NCBI RefSeq assembly: GCF_016808095.1
Contig: NC_068979.1
Coordinates: forward strand, 18,444,501 to 18,508,500
Source: Vigna angularis
Lineage: Eukaryota > Streptophyta > Magnoliopsida > Fabales > Fabaceae
Length of the DNA stretch: 64,000 nucleotides
Direction: 5' to 3'
Positions 1-13,000 of the stretch are shown piece after piece (the stretch's first letter is position 1; every line of letters starts with the position of its first letter). The notes under the pieces are model-generated. The model searched no databases. It had not been told where the DNA came from and saw only the letters and a list, made by a program, of their open reading frames with translations. Position numbers and translations under genes: made by a program.

Positions 1-50
1 ATATTGGTTTATCAGGGAGAAAAAACATCGAAATTGCAAGTCTAACTAAC

Positions 51-3000
51 CAAGTATGGAGAAAAAGATCATGAATCCAGCTGATATTTGAACAACCCTT
101 CGGCTACCAACTCTTGTCAAAGCTAAGAGTCCAGCATTTTCTCTGGGAAAAAGCCAAGAATGATTCTTATAAGGATTCAGGTATAATATATATTCCTACT
201 GTGAAAATGATACCTCCAGCACATGTAAGTTTGAATAAGAATCTTACACAGAAACTGATGATCCATTCCCTGTTCCAAAGATGCCAGATAACAAAATTCC
301 CACCCCCTAATTCATAAGAAGTAGCAACTAGTGATGATGGACAAACAATAAGAAAAAAGGTACAGTAAAAATCTAGAGCAAACAGAAAACCAAAAAGTCA
401 TGATCATGATACATGCTGACATTCATTTTAAAACAAGATTTTATAATTTATGTATTACATAAAGAGAAGCTAACAAATTAGGCCGGGGGAAAATTTGCAA
501 TTCATAAACCGTGTTTACCTGCCAACCAACACCACGGCTAAGAACTGAAGGTGGCAATGGAGTTGCACTTGCATACCTTGAAACAGCAATAAAAGCACCG
601 GTTGACTGCAGAAAATCGAAAGGTATGAGAAACCAACAATCATGATGTAAGTACGCAACAAATTGCATAGCATGATTACATTACTTTTGTTTGTATTTTT
701 GCCTATGCCAATTTGGATGAACTGATAACAAATTTCTTGAAGTGAAGCTCCTAATATCTTTGAATATCTACTTATGTTTTTAAAATATTACAGTCTAGAA
801 GTCATTCATTTGTTAATTGTAATAAGAAAAAATATAAGTAGATTATTGAGAAAATGTGAAGGCATTCCTGTCTCAACTCTGAATATTATCAGATTAATGA
901 GTCAAGTGCAACAGATTTGCATACAAAATAATTGCAGTAAAGTAGGCTAATAAAATCAAAACTACATCCTTCTGGAGAAGGGTCAAAGTTTAAGAATTCC
1001 ACTGCACTTGTTCAACAGCAACAAATGTAGTTCACATGCATAAAAATAAACGAACCTCTATTAGTGCAACAAATGAAGCAGCCATCGTAGCAAAAGCTTC
1101 CCCAGCAGCAAATGTAGGAGCTCCCCATTGGAATGGATATGGGATTTTAATCCTGAATTTTAGATTTTATCAGCAACAAAACTTATGAGTTAACCAAATT
1201 GAATCCATTTTTCCTTCACATTTACCCAAATAACAAAACCTTAAAACAAGTTTCAAGCTTTATCAATCAAGTGAGTCCTCCAAAATATACAGCTAAATGA
1301 AGAAGAAGCTGTTTCTGTTATTAAAAATCACAAGACCCTTACCAAGGTGCACCACTTATAATGCCAGCACGATCAGTTCTGCAAGTATCCTGAGTTTCCT
1401 GTGGTGCATGTTTATATGCTCCACCCACAGTTAGAAGATGAGCATAAATCCACACAATTGCTACTGAGAATATAACTGCAAATCGATCACAGATATGCTT
1501 TTGTCCTTTCATCACATGAGGAATGTACTGGACAAAGGAACACCACTACTTTAGAATATAGCATTTAAATTAGAGAAAATAAAGTAGAGCAAGAAGTAAC
1601 ATAGTTTCATCTTTGGTGTGTTAAGTACTCAGGGTTATTTTTAAATATGTTCCAAATGATGCAAGGTAATTTAACATCATGACAATTATAGATCACCTGG
1701 GAAAATACTAGTAAGATTACAATTTCTGGCAGCCCAATCTCCACACATTTTGCAAGCTACAATTCAAGAAGAAATAATCAAGAAAGAGTAAATCATACCA
1801 GTTATATAATTCATAGATTCATAGATGAAGGAAAGAAATAAGAAATAGTTCTTGTTGCAAATATCAGTACCACAGGAAAGCCCAACTCATAAAGTCCAAA
1901 GCCTGACAGAGCAACCAGGGGAACTGCAGAGAGAGGGCTTAAGAACCTATAAAAGCAAAACAAATTACTCACCAAAATTATTTGCAGAAAAATAACTTGC
2001 AGAATGGTAAAAATCGTATCTATCGGTGTAATTAGAATTAATCATGATCACTAACTAACTGGGAGTTATCAAAAGAAGGAGGGATTAGTACATTTCTAAA
2101 AGAATTAGAGCTAGCTGTGGTCCAAACAAGAAAAATAGAAACATCTTTAAACATCTGAAAGTATAAGTATTGCATGGATAATCTCAAAAAGTTCAATGTA
2201 TGTGACTACAAGATGGAAGGAAAAACGATTCAAGGATCTAGACAGGAACTAACCTCACTACATTGCGCCAAAGTCCACTGAATCCAACAACAATTTGGAG
2301 GGTCGAAGCAACTATAAGCGCGCCCTGCGTCCCACGCATTATCCTCTCAAATCTCTGCATATTTATCACTAATCAGATAAACAAGGATAATGATGACATA
2401 GCAAAAAGGGCATAACAGTGTACTGAACCAACCTCCTGAGGATTCAGAATGTCACTGTAGCGACTAGCCAAAATTATTGAAATGGTAGTAGGCACAAAGG
2501 TGTAGGATCCTCCAATAACTACAGGTAGACGAGTCCCAAACAGTGTTTGGAACAATGTGTTCACGCCAGCTACAAACAGCAGAGTCTGGATCATTTTTGC
2601 TTTTTCTTCCTGTTGAAGCAGAATTGAGAACTTAGTTAGACTTAGCAACCACACAACATCATTCAAAACCATTTACTTTTTACTTTTTTTTTCTTTCTTT
2701 CTTGTCAAGACTTACGTTTCCTCCTCCCATCTGAGAAACTAGAGAGGTTGGTATTAGAACAGTTGTGCCAAGCATCACCAGATAATGTTGAAAACCAAGG
2801 AGAATCGCCTCCGCTTCATTAACATCAAAATTAATCATCACAATGACAATGAACGCAAACAAAAACTAGTTGGTTTTACTGCTCCATACCCCAAGAGACA
2901 AAAAGGTTTTAAAAAGTGTTCTTCCAAAATAATAAAATAAAAAGCCTCACCATCGATCTCATTAGCAATGTCCACCCATAAAAAATGAAGAAAAAAAAAG

Positions 3001-3158
3001 ATCAAGTTTTTACAAAATAAAACAAAAGGGGTCAAAGAAGCAGTGAACTCACGCCAAGGAGGAGGACTAGTGATGCAGTACGAAACATTTGGAAGTTGAT
3101 CTTTCACAGGGTGTGGCTGAAGCTCTTCTGGTTTGGGTGGTGGTGCAACTCCTGCCAT
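51..3158 (-). CDS. Nucleobase-ascorbate transporter (NAT/NCS2 family), 3' end outside window
   Basis: Multi-pass plasma-membrane permease of the NAT (NCS2) family, closest by eye to plant NAT6-like proteins; the family moves purines, uracil or ascorbate. Eleven exons on the minus strand join in frame at GT..AG borders: 3158-3053, 2813-2716, 2609-2433, 2354-2254, 1946-1871, 1756-1697, 1527-1343, 1152-1056, 605-519, 306-248 and 142-51. Together they encode about 379 residues of a protein usually near 530 long. The start is the ATG at 3158, giving the N-terminus MAGVAPPPKPEE. Family marks seen: the QH motif in the first membrane helix (LLGFQHYLV, exon 2) and the NAT signature ENAGLLALTR (exon 11), which fits [QEP]-N-x-G-x4-T-[RKG]. 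No internal stop or frameshift was found, so the gene looks intact. Its last exons lie left of position 1. The substrate cannot be assigned from sequence alone. Confidence 0.93.
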
Positions 3159-6060
3159 GGTACTGCTGGAAAAATTTCACAACCAAAAGAAATAAAAAAA
3201 AGGCTCTAGCAAAGTAACAAACTACACCAGTTAGCAGAAAACCAGAACTTTTTTTTCAGAGACAAACACATGCAAGATAATAAATGCCAATGGTGTGGAA
3301 AACAAGATGAACACTTTCCTAGTGTTCTCTCTAGGGAGTGGGGGAAATGCAGGAAAGGACAATGAGCAAGTTCAGGGGTGACAGACACACCTTGTCAGTA
3401 ACGTTATGCAATGCAGAAAATGCAGGGAGATTTCTTGGCCCAACAAATACAGAATGTGGAAAAAAGCATAACCCTCCTAAAGCAACAACCAAAATCAAAT
3501 TCCCCTCTCACCAACTGACCATTGCTTTATATTTGTAATGATATATTCCAATATTCTAATCTCAGTCTTAAAAAATTATTATTACTACTGTTAGTGTTTC
3601 CATTTAGCAAGAAGTGATCAAGTTTTGGAAAAAGCATATGAAGCTTCCACCACCTTAACCCTTAATAACCCCTGATTTAATTTTGTATTTATTGTTTGAC
3701 CATAGCTATTAATATTTTTTCAAAACTTTAACTAATTAATCAGAAACTCCTAAAAACAGTCTATCTCACGCGCTTCAGCTTATACTATAACCTTTTCAAT
3801 AAGATGTTACTACTAGCATTAAAAACAAACTTGTATCATTTCATTCAATGAACTGGTGCCAGTTCAGGAAGGAAAAGCTCAATAAAACACGGTGAACATG
3901 TATATTTTTGTACTTAGACTGTTATAACAATTTTTTATACGTTATATTTTTTTTTCATTAAATAAATCACATAAGAAAGTTTCCCATTTGACCATACTTT
4001 TGCTTCTCTCAGCCAATTGTACCATAGTTCTGACTAGTGACGCAAATGATCAAACGCATTGTCTTTTTCCTTGACCCAGAATTTGAAACTTAAAATTACT
4101 ATTACCCTTTTGAACAGAGTCATGGAAATTTTGAATTTTTATGAAAAGCAATTGATGATTAACGGTTAATTTTAACTTCTAAATGTAGAAAAAAAAAAGG
4201 TGAAATGCTTTCTATAAAAATGAACTGGAAGGGGCAGACTGAATGTAAATTGTGACTTTTCATCGAGGTTGCAGGTTTTTGTGCAACCGTTTAGTCCATT
4301 AATTTTTAGCATATTGCCAGATATTGGCACAGACCTCTCCGACATGTCTCCCTCTTTTGCTTGTTCATTGATGGTTTTTCATGTCACTACTTGCTTGAGT
4401 TGTCATCATTGGATGCTTTCCCTTCTTCTGTTCAATTAGGAAATCCTTTCTATTGTGACAGTGATCACACAGAAAATGCATCTGTGCCAACAAAAATGTA
4501 CACAAAGTATAAAATCAGTGTCATTCCAACTTCAATATTTGTCTCTCTTATCAAATCTAAACACTATCAAGAACATTGATGGTACTTTAAGTTTAATTTT
4601 GTCAGATCATGAGAAATTGTTTTTGTTTATCTGTTTCTAATTTGTTGATTAGCTTGTATCTTTTCTCTTCAATTTTCTTAGAAAATGCCATCCTATTAAA
4701 GAAGGTTTTTCTAGATAATAATCAGAATTTCTATTTGTGCTTCCATATATTCAACTTTTTATGCATATCTATTTGTGGAGAGAACTTAGTTCAGTAACAC
4801 AGACAAATTCTCGACCTTGGAATGAATATAGGGATTTGGATTTTATTTTTGCATGATCACGGGAACAGGCATATATCCCAAGTTACCAGGATCACTGAAT
4901 GAACATTGATAGTACAGAGTTTTCCAGTGAGGAATAAATTCTGGCATCTTTCTATGTTAATAGCAATGGTTGCTTTTCATTTATTTTGAAATTTCACTTT
5001 GCTTAAAAAATATACATCCAAAGTTAATGAGTGATTTTTATTTACTGAAGTATTTTTTTTTTATTTTAAATTTCTATACTTTAAAATATATAATATACAC
5101 TTTTGGTGCATGAATTATATCATTTTTATAATATTGGTAACAGTTTGCGTGAATGGGGTATTCAATGTGCCACTTCATTGCTACATTTTCAGTAACTTTG
5201 AAACTTGAACTGTGAATTTATATATTGAATAAAAGAAAATAACACCATAGTTGAAATTTGTAGAACATATTATTGTCTTGAAATAAGCAGTGGTTTCTTT
5301 TATATTATATTTTATTAGAAAGTTATAAACAGTTTCTTTCACAAGTTCATGTGCTGTATGAGATTGAAGTCAAAGACTTCCAGTTCTATTAATTAATGGG
5401 TTGACTCGGTTTCTTCTAGTATTCATAAAAGTCTGAGTTGTTGCTATAATTTAAATCAATTAACAGAACAAGAAGATTTAATTAGGCTCCAACCCCAAGT
5501 GAATGTGTTAAGATATTAAGAAAATAACTAAAATACTTTCTTTTGCTCTTAGTTTTTTTTTCTTCCAAGTTTTATTGGGTTTCTTGTAAATAAAAATATA
5601 ATATTTTTTCTCAATTTTAATAAAATGTTTATAAACTCTTTTATTTCTAATTTAAATTAGGTAAATAGTAAAAGTATAAATGAGAGAAAAGTAATTAATA
5701 TCATGGTGAACTTCAAAAATAACATTGAAGTCCAAGTTAAATTTTTTTTTAAATAAAATACTTAAAGAAATGAAAAATAATAATATTTAATTAAAATGAA
5801 CTCAATTATAAAAAATTAAACTATTTTTTTTTATTAAAAGGATGTTTCTTAGTTTAATTTTAAAAAAAATAATTTACTAAAATGAATAGGTTCGTACACT
5901 ACTTTAAGTAGTTGAAAAAAAATATATCCATGTTTACATTATTATCCATTACACATTTTTTAACTCAACAGTATTTTTAGTAAATTTTTAAATATGATAA
6001 GCAGAATTAAATATAAATAGTGAAACTTGTTTTTTCAATATTAAAAGTGTATCTAGATAG

Positions 6061-6064
<4 letters not shown>

Positions 6065-6105
<41 letters not shown>
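6065..6105. repeat. (TA)n microsatellite
   Basis: About 20 uninterrupted TA units in the AT-rich intergenic stretch. Likely length-polymorphic. Confidence 0.95.
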
Positions 6106-6108
<3 letters not shown>

Positions 6109-6799
6109 CTTTAAAAAACTGAAAACACCTTTTACGATTTTTACTTTATTTTTTTTGTTTATAAAAGGTGTCTTTCATTTATAGTTTGTTGCTTCTATGT
6201 TAAGATTTGATATTTTGATATAATTTGTTTATAAGTTGATGACTATACATTGCTAAGGAACAAATCCATATACGAATTTAGTTGAAGGAAATAAAACTAT
6301 TTTGTTAGACCAATATTTAGTAGTTATAATAATTATTTTAAAAAATATATTTATTGAAATGTTATTTTTTAATTTAATTTTAGACTTTAAAATATAGTTT
6401 AGTAACTATAATATTAGATAAATAAAGTAGTTTAATTAGTTTTTAATATAAAAGTATATTTTTTTTATAAATTTAGTCTTTATAGAGATATAATTCTTAT
6501 TATAAATGAAATATAATATATTTTGTAACAATGTAACATTTTTTCTTCAAACATACGTATTTAACCTTAAAAGTTTTGTTAAGATATTTTTTTATCATTC
6601 TATCAAAACCTAACTTTGAGATATCAACTTTGATACTATTAAAATTTGACAAATATATCATATTATGCAAGTAATAAAATTGGAAAATAATTTTTTTTCC
6701 CAAAATTTGTGTTTATTTAAATAATACGCATTTTCATTCATTAAGAAAAAAGAAACTTAGTGACATTGATTCATTAAAGTTAAAGTTCAAATTTAATTC

Positions 6800-6861
6800 T
6801 AACATCAAAATGCATAAGAAAATCGAATTATAACATCAAAATGCATGAGAAAATTGAATTC
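6800..6861. repeat. 31-bp direct tandem duplication
   Basis: Two adjacent 31-bp copies beginning TAACATCAAAATGCAT, with a few substitutions. Sits in intergenic DNA; no function suggested. Confidence 0.8.
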
Positions 6862-8812
6862 TAACAACCAATGTTACTTGACAAGCGAATGATCAGGATT
6901 GTATTTCATAAATTTCATAAACCTCATTGCATCATACTTTCTCACTCCAAAAAGAGATTTATTATATCCCATCTACAAAAAAAAAAAGAGTGTAAAAGTT
7001 AGTAGAGATCCATTTTTATAATCCTAAATGTTTTAACCATGACATTCAACATAAATTGAAAAGAGTTTAAAACAAATATAAACATAAATATCTAAAATTT
7101 ATTGGTTTAATTCCAATAACACTTTCTTATCATAAAAGTTCATTTTATATATCTAGAAATAAAATATAACATTTGTTTACTATTAATTTATCCTTTAATA
7201 GATGTTTGTTAGACTATGAGATCACTAATACAAAAATCACTTATAACATCACGCGTTCAACATCCCATAACAGAACAATCAACGTTAACAATGACCGGTG
7301 ACATTGTTGTAAATAAATTTAATCGCTCCATGTCATTTTGGAATCCAACTTGCCGTCTAAAATGCATTAACATCGATCCTAAAAAATTTGGACGTTTTAT
7401 ATGCCTGCCAGTAGTTATTTTTTTATTTTTTCTTTTAAATCAACCAAGAAAACGTCGCATAGATTAGGGTTTCGACGTTTTATTGACCAACCATAAGCCA
7501 AAAGGTCAATCCTTTTTATTATATTTTTCTTTTTTCTTTTAAACCAATCACACAACGTCAAACTCTTTTTGGACTTCGACGTTTTATTTGCCAGTAGTTA
7601 TTCTTTTTATTTTTTCTTTTAAATCAACAAAGAAAACGTCGCATTAATCAGGGCTTCGACATTTTATTGACCAGCCAAAAGCCAAATGGTCAATTCTTTT
7701 TTATTATATTTTTCTTTTCTCTTTTTAAACCAACTACAAAACGTTGAATTCTTTGTGGGCTTCGACGTTTTATTTGCTAGCGGTTATTCTTTTTATTTTT
7801 TATTTTAAACCAACCCCTAAAACGTCCAATTACTAGGGCTTTGACGTTTTATTATGCACAATAAGTCAAAGGGTCACTTCATTACATGTCATATTTTTTT
7901 GGGGCTTCGACATTTTATTGACCAGTCAGAAGCCAAAGGGTCAATCCCTTTTTTATATTTTTCCTTTTTTCTTTAGAACCAACCACAAAACATTGAACTC
8001 TTTAGGACTCCGACGTGATGGGCATTGGAGTAGTTAGGCGCATTAATTCTGGCTCCCAGCAGTTATTTTTTTTTTCTTTTAAACCAATCCATAAAACCTC
8101 CATTTTCTATAAATACAGTTTCAGAGCCTCGGATAACCTCTACACCTCCATTTATAAAATTTCTCATAAGAACTCCTTCAAGGTTTCTTTGTGTTAACTT
8201 TTTTGTGTGTGTTTCTATTAGCTCCTTCAAGGTAACAAAAATGAGTCATTTCTTTGTGGTTTGATTCTTTGTCATGTTCAAAAGCTTGAAGGAATGATAG
8301 AAACACAAATAATAGGTTGATACATTTGAATTTCGCACCCTTTCAAAACGCTACAACTTCCATTCATAAAACTTCTCGTAACAATCTGTTAATTTTTTCT
8401 TTGTTTTTCTATCAACTCTTTCAAGTTCACAAAAGCAAGTCTTTTCCTTGTGGTTGGATTCTTTGTGCATGGTGAAAAGCTTGAAGGAGTGATAAAAATC
8501 CAAAGAAAAAGGTTGAGAGATTTGAATTTCGCACCCTTTCAAAACGCTACAATCTCCACTCACTAAAATCCTTCTACATTTTAACTATCTAGTGGATCTT
8601 TTTGTGGTTAGATTTTCATTTCTTTCCTATGTTTTGTGTTATTATGCTTTTCTTTTGTTTTTGTTTTCATTTATGAACATATGTTTTGTAAAAATGGATT
8701 TCTATTAGAAATCTTTGAAGTTGTTTTACGTCGAATCCTCCATCGAGTTCGACGTACTATTGGTGGTTTAAAAAAAAAGGATTTATTATGCTTTTCGTTT
8801 GTAACCAAATGC

Positions 8813-9330
8813 ACTTTCCCAAGCATAGTTAACGTCAAAGACGTTCCAAATTCTACGTGAATATCTTCGTTTCTAAGAGAGCATTTATCATGACCAACAA
8901 ATTGTCTTTTCCCATATGACGTAGACGCCAAACAATGTCCAACTTCGACGTTAATCTTTTCGTTTGTAACAACAACATTTATCAAGATTAACCAAATACA
9001 CTTTCCCATGCATAGTTAACGTCAGAGACTTTCCAAAATTTGACATGAATATCTTCGTTTTTAAAGAGAGCATTTATCATGATCAACAAACTACCTTTTC
9101 CCATATGGCGTGGACGTCGTACAGTTTCCAACTTAGACTTGCATCTTTTCATTTCTAAAAAGAGCATTTATCAAAATTAACCAAATACACTTTCCCATGC
9201 ACAGTTAACGTCGCAGACTTTCCAAGTTCGACGTTCATATGTTCGTTTCTTACAATAACATTTATGATGACCAACAAAGCCTTTTCCCATATAAAGTAGA
9301 CGTCGAATTGTGTCAAAATTGGACGCCAAA
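8813..9330. repeat. Three tandem ~180-bp units in the CACTA left arm
   Basis: The sequence from CACTTTCCCAAGCATAG through TTTTCCCATATGACGTAGAC recurs at about 8813, 9000 and 9187 with moderate divergence. Each unit has an AACGTC and a GACGT motif, so duplication multiplied the putative transposase-binding sites. Confidence 0.8.
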
Positions 9331-9624
9331 GTTCAAGTCCATTTTCTTTAAATACAGTTTCAAATCCTTGATCTACACCTCCATCAATTTCTCCACTAAA
9401 CGAAAACATTTCTTTGTTAACGATGAAGGCATGGTGGAAAACCAGAGGAAAATGTTAACACTTATGAATTTCAAAGACATTCTCCTGTGTTTCGTTTTAA
9501 TGTATTACTTCCTGTATTCATTTTTGACACTATGTTTTGTAAAAATGGATTTCTTTTAGAAATCCTCTATGATATCGGACGCCAGTTAATTTAAAAATTT
9601 GGTTTCATATTCATAATCATGTAA

Positions 9625-11070
9625 CTTAAAAAGTGAATAAAATCCAGGTCTTTTCATCGAATGCATTCAATATTCGACGTCATACTAAGATTTAAACTAT
9701 CTTCAAGTTGTTCTCACCCTAAGATATAAGTTAGATATGAAATCTAATGGTAGAAAACAACTTGAAGAAAATTTAAAAAATGAATCATACATTGCTAATG
9801 AAGAAGTTGAACAACTTTTTTATAGATTTACTTTAATTCTTGAAATTGTTTCAACATTAAACATATTGTGAACCATATTTCTTTGTTCTGAGCACTGCCC
9901 TTTTAGTAAGATATCTTAACCAATTATGTACTGTAAAAAACATTTTGTTGACTTGAATTTGAAAGGGCACCTTCATATGAACTGAAGATGAATGCGCCAC
10001 TTTGAAATACAAGTTAGAAAATTGCATTTTAAAGAACATAAATGCTCTGAAATCTAAGGAAAAGAAAATTCAAAGGAAATAAAAAAAATGAATCATAATA
10101 TGTTCAATAGGGAAACAAGAGGCAAGGCGTTACGTGAAATGAGAGCTACATTTGTAGATTAATAGGTGACGTCCATTTGGCCAAGACATCGACGTGCAAT
10201 AACATTACATCATGGATAAGAAGTACAACATGTAATTATACCTACTAACTGCCACCTAGTATGAACGTCGAAGCCCAGCCGCATTTGATGTTCAAACATC
10301 ATTAAGTGAAAAAGTAATAAATTTTAAAAGATTCTGATATGAACATGTTGACGTCGAGGAGCCTAGAACTCGATGTCAAACCTTTGAACTCCATTACCAC
10401 TAACTTAAAAATTGAATAAACTCCAGGCTTTGCATCAAACGCAGTCCATATTTGACATCAACTATGTAAATAGATTCTAAATTTAAATTGTCAACTTGAA
10501 GTTGTTTACACATTAAGAAATCAAATAACTCTGAAATCTAATCGTACAAAACAACTCCAAGACAATTTAAAAAAAGAATCATACATTGCTAAATGATGAA
10601 GTTGAACAACATTTTTATAAATTTATTTTAGTTCTTAAATTTGTTTCAGCATTAAACATATTGTGAACCATATTTCTTTTTTCCTGAGCACTTCCCTTTC
10701 AGTAAGATATCTTAACCATTTCTGTACTATAAAAAACATTTTGTTGACTTGAATTTTCAAAGGGCACCTTCATATAAATTGAAGATGATGAATGCGCCAC
10801 TTTGAAATTCAAGTGATCAAATTGCAAGAGGCAAAGGGTTACGTGAAATGCAAGCTATATTTATAGATGAAACGGTGACGTCGAAGTGGCTAAGCAGTAC
10901 AACGTGTAATTATGCCTACTAATTATCAGAGTCCACCAAATCATATGAACGTCGAAACCCAGCCGAATTCGACGTTCAAACATCATTCAGTGAAAAAGTA
11001 ATAAATCTCTTTAGATTCAGATATGAACTACTTGACGTTCAACCCCCCAGAAATCGACGTGAAAAACATC
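9625..11070. repeat. Diverged direct duplication (~0.7-0.8 kb units) in the CACTA left arm
   Basis: The order of landmarks at about 9625-10360 repeats at about 10405-11070: AACTTAAAAAGTGAATAAA, GTGAACCATATTTCTTT, AAAAACATTTTGTTGACTTG, AGGCAAGGCGTTACGTGAAA, then TGAACGTCGAAGCCCAGCCG. The copies differ by many substitutions and indels, so this is an old tandem duplication inside the transposon arm. Confidence 0.8.
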
Positions 11071-11747
11071 ATTGGTAACATCACACCATTAATGCTCCCA
11101 ACTACTCCAATGCCCATCACGTCGAAGCCCCAAAGACTTCGACGTGTTATGGGAGGTTAAAAAGGAAAAAGAAAAAAATAATAAAAAAGGGTACGACCTT
11201 TGGCTTCACGCTGAAGAAGAAAACGTTAAAGCCCCAGAGACTTTGATGTAATATTAATGCTCTGGTAACAACACACCATTAATATTCCCAACTATTCCAA
11301 TGCCCGTCATGTCAAAGCCCTAGAGACTTCGACCTGTTATGGGAGGTTAAAAAGAAAAAGAAAAAAAGAATAAAAAAGTAAGGAACTCTTTGGCTTATAG
11401 CTGACCAATAATACGTCGAAGCCCCATAGAATTGGACGTATTGGGTATTGATTTAAAAGAAAAAAGAAAAAATAATTAAAAAGGGAGAAACTCTTTGGGT
11501 TATAGCTGACCAATAGTACATCGAAGCCCTGTAGAACTCGACGTACTCTTGATGGTTTAAAAGGAAAAAGAAAAAAGAATTAAAAAGGGAGAAACTCTTT
11601 GGCTTCTGGCTAATCAATAATACGTTGAAGCCCCATATAAATCGACGACTCTTGGTGGTTTAAAAGAAAAAAAGAATAAAAGAATGGCGCGCTGGTTTAA
11701 ATATTATCACCATAGAATGTCGAATTGTATGGGGCTTCGCATTTTAT

Positions 11748-13000
11748 CACTAGTGCAGAAAGAGATTTAGACGTCTATTATTTTGGGCTTTTAACGTCAA
11801 ATCCCGATCCGATGTCTTTATGGGTGATGTTAATGGGACGTCGGACTCTATAGAGTCCGACGTCTTTATAGAAGTCGGATTACACCAAAACCGAAGTCTA
11901 TAAAGACGTCGGATTACACAAAAACCGACGTCTATAGACATTGGACATGACATTAACCGACGTCTATTGCAGCTCATGTCTTTGGGTAGCGTAGTAGCAC
12001 CTTCTTCCTTTGCTAGTTTCGTCATAAGAAGAGCTTGCGTCTTTTGGATCTCTTATGGCATTTCAACCGAAAACCGAATCTGGGTTCTTGCCTAGTTCCA
12101 TTCCAACCGATAATGAAAACGAATACGGTGACATGAGAACTAGGCAAGGACCCAGGTTCGGTTTTGGGTTGAAATGCTATAAGACATCCAAAAGACTCAA
12201 GCTTTCCTTACGAGGAAACTAGCAAAGGGGGAAGGTGCTACTACGCTACCCAAAGACACGAGAAAAACTGCACCAAAACACAACGAAAACTCATTTTAAT
12301 CGATTCAAATGGAAGATAATCTATCAAAGACTAATTTAATTAGAGTAAAAGTAAGATTAAACGGTAAAAAAGAGATAAAACACACTTGAAAATGCAATGT
12401 CGCGGAGAGAAAAGGCGAGGAGGAAGACGATGAAGTGCGCGTAACCGTGGGTTCGCGATTTCTGATTTAACAGGAATCACGACGTCGGTGCCCCCAGTGC
12501 CCGACCTCTGTTCTCGACTAGACATCGGGGACCTCACTAATATGACGTTCATTCGATTTAAAAATTAATATTCGCGGTGTATATAGACGTCAGACATAAG
12601 GGGAGCCGACGTCCAAAACAACATTTCACCTATCCTGTCAGGCCATTTAGACGTCGGATGGTGGGATCAGACGTCTATATGGCGGAAAAAACAACTTTTC
12701 ACCTACCTGTCAGGCATATTTGTGACAAGGGGCCAACGTCGATAATCGTATATAGACGCCGGGATGGCGGGATCAGACATATATATGCCGAAAAAAAAAA
12801 CTTTTCATCTACCTGTCAAACATATAAACGTCTATTAGGAGGGGCACCGACGTCTATAATATTATAGAGGTCGGGGTCCCCCTAACCGACGTCTATATGC
12901 CCAACTTATTTACGAAAATTCCATTGGTCAATAATTTACGTTGGTTATTTTGTGGTTCGACATCTACGGGGTGACGTTAAAGGCCAATTCTGCACTAGTG
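11748..13000. mobile_element. Nested 1.25-kb non-autonomous CACTA element
   Basis: Perfect 13-bp terminal inverted repeats CACTAGTGCAGAA at both ends, flanked by the 3-bp duplication TAT (11745-11747 and 13001-13003). It lies in the left arm of the larger CACTA element, outside its genes. Its own subterminal parts carry many GACGTCTAT/ACCGACGTC motifs, resembling but not identical to those of the host element. There is no transposase. The core is a large inverted repeat (11973-12262). Confidence 0.93.
11973..12262. repeat. Inverted repeat with ~126-bp arms and 38-bp loop
   Basis: The arm 11973-12098 reads from CTCATGTCTTTGGGTAGCG to TTCTTGCCTAGTTC. The arm 12137-12262 is its near-complete reverse complement, from GAACTAGGCAAGGACCC to CGCTACCCAAAGACACGAG. 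Mismatches are few. A transcript across it would fold into a long hairpin. It lies in the core of the nested CACTA element where a gene would otherwise be. Confidence 0.9.

Larger units (their letters stand above)
3159..7219. other. AT-rich region upstream of the NAT gene; no gene recognised
   Basis: About 4 kb with only short chance ORFs, none resembling a known protein, and long A/T runs. The part next to 3158 should hold the 5' UTR and promoter of the minus-strand NAT gene. I could not fix a transcription start or a convincing TATA box. Confidence 0.6.
7250..11747. repeat. Left subterminal repeat region of the large CACTA element
   Basis: A 4.5 kb non-coding arm with many copies of a motif near CTTCGACGTTTTAT and its reverse form AACGTCGAAGCCCC, mixed with T-rich spacers such as TTTTTATTTTTTCTTTTAAA. 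Such arrays are where the transposon's DNA-binding protein docks in En/Spm elements. The small ORFs here are chance readings of the repeats. It is unusually long for an arm because it has grown by tandem duplications, listed separately. Confidence 0.8.

Noticed and set aside
4361..4797. Three overlapping plus-strand ORFs of 61-72 codons upstream of the NAT gene
   Set aside because: No recognisable motif, AT-driven composition and mutually overlapping frames; treated as chance.
8636..9559. ORFs of 74-112 codons on both strands in the CACTA left arm
   Set aside because: They follow the ~180-bp tandem subterminal repeats and exist on both strands; repeat artefacts.
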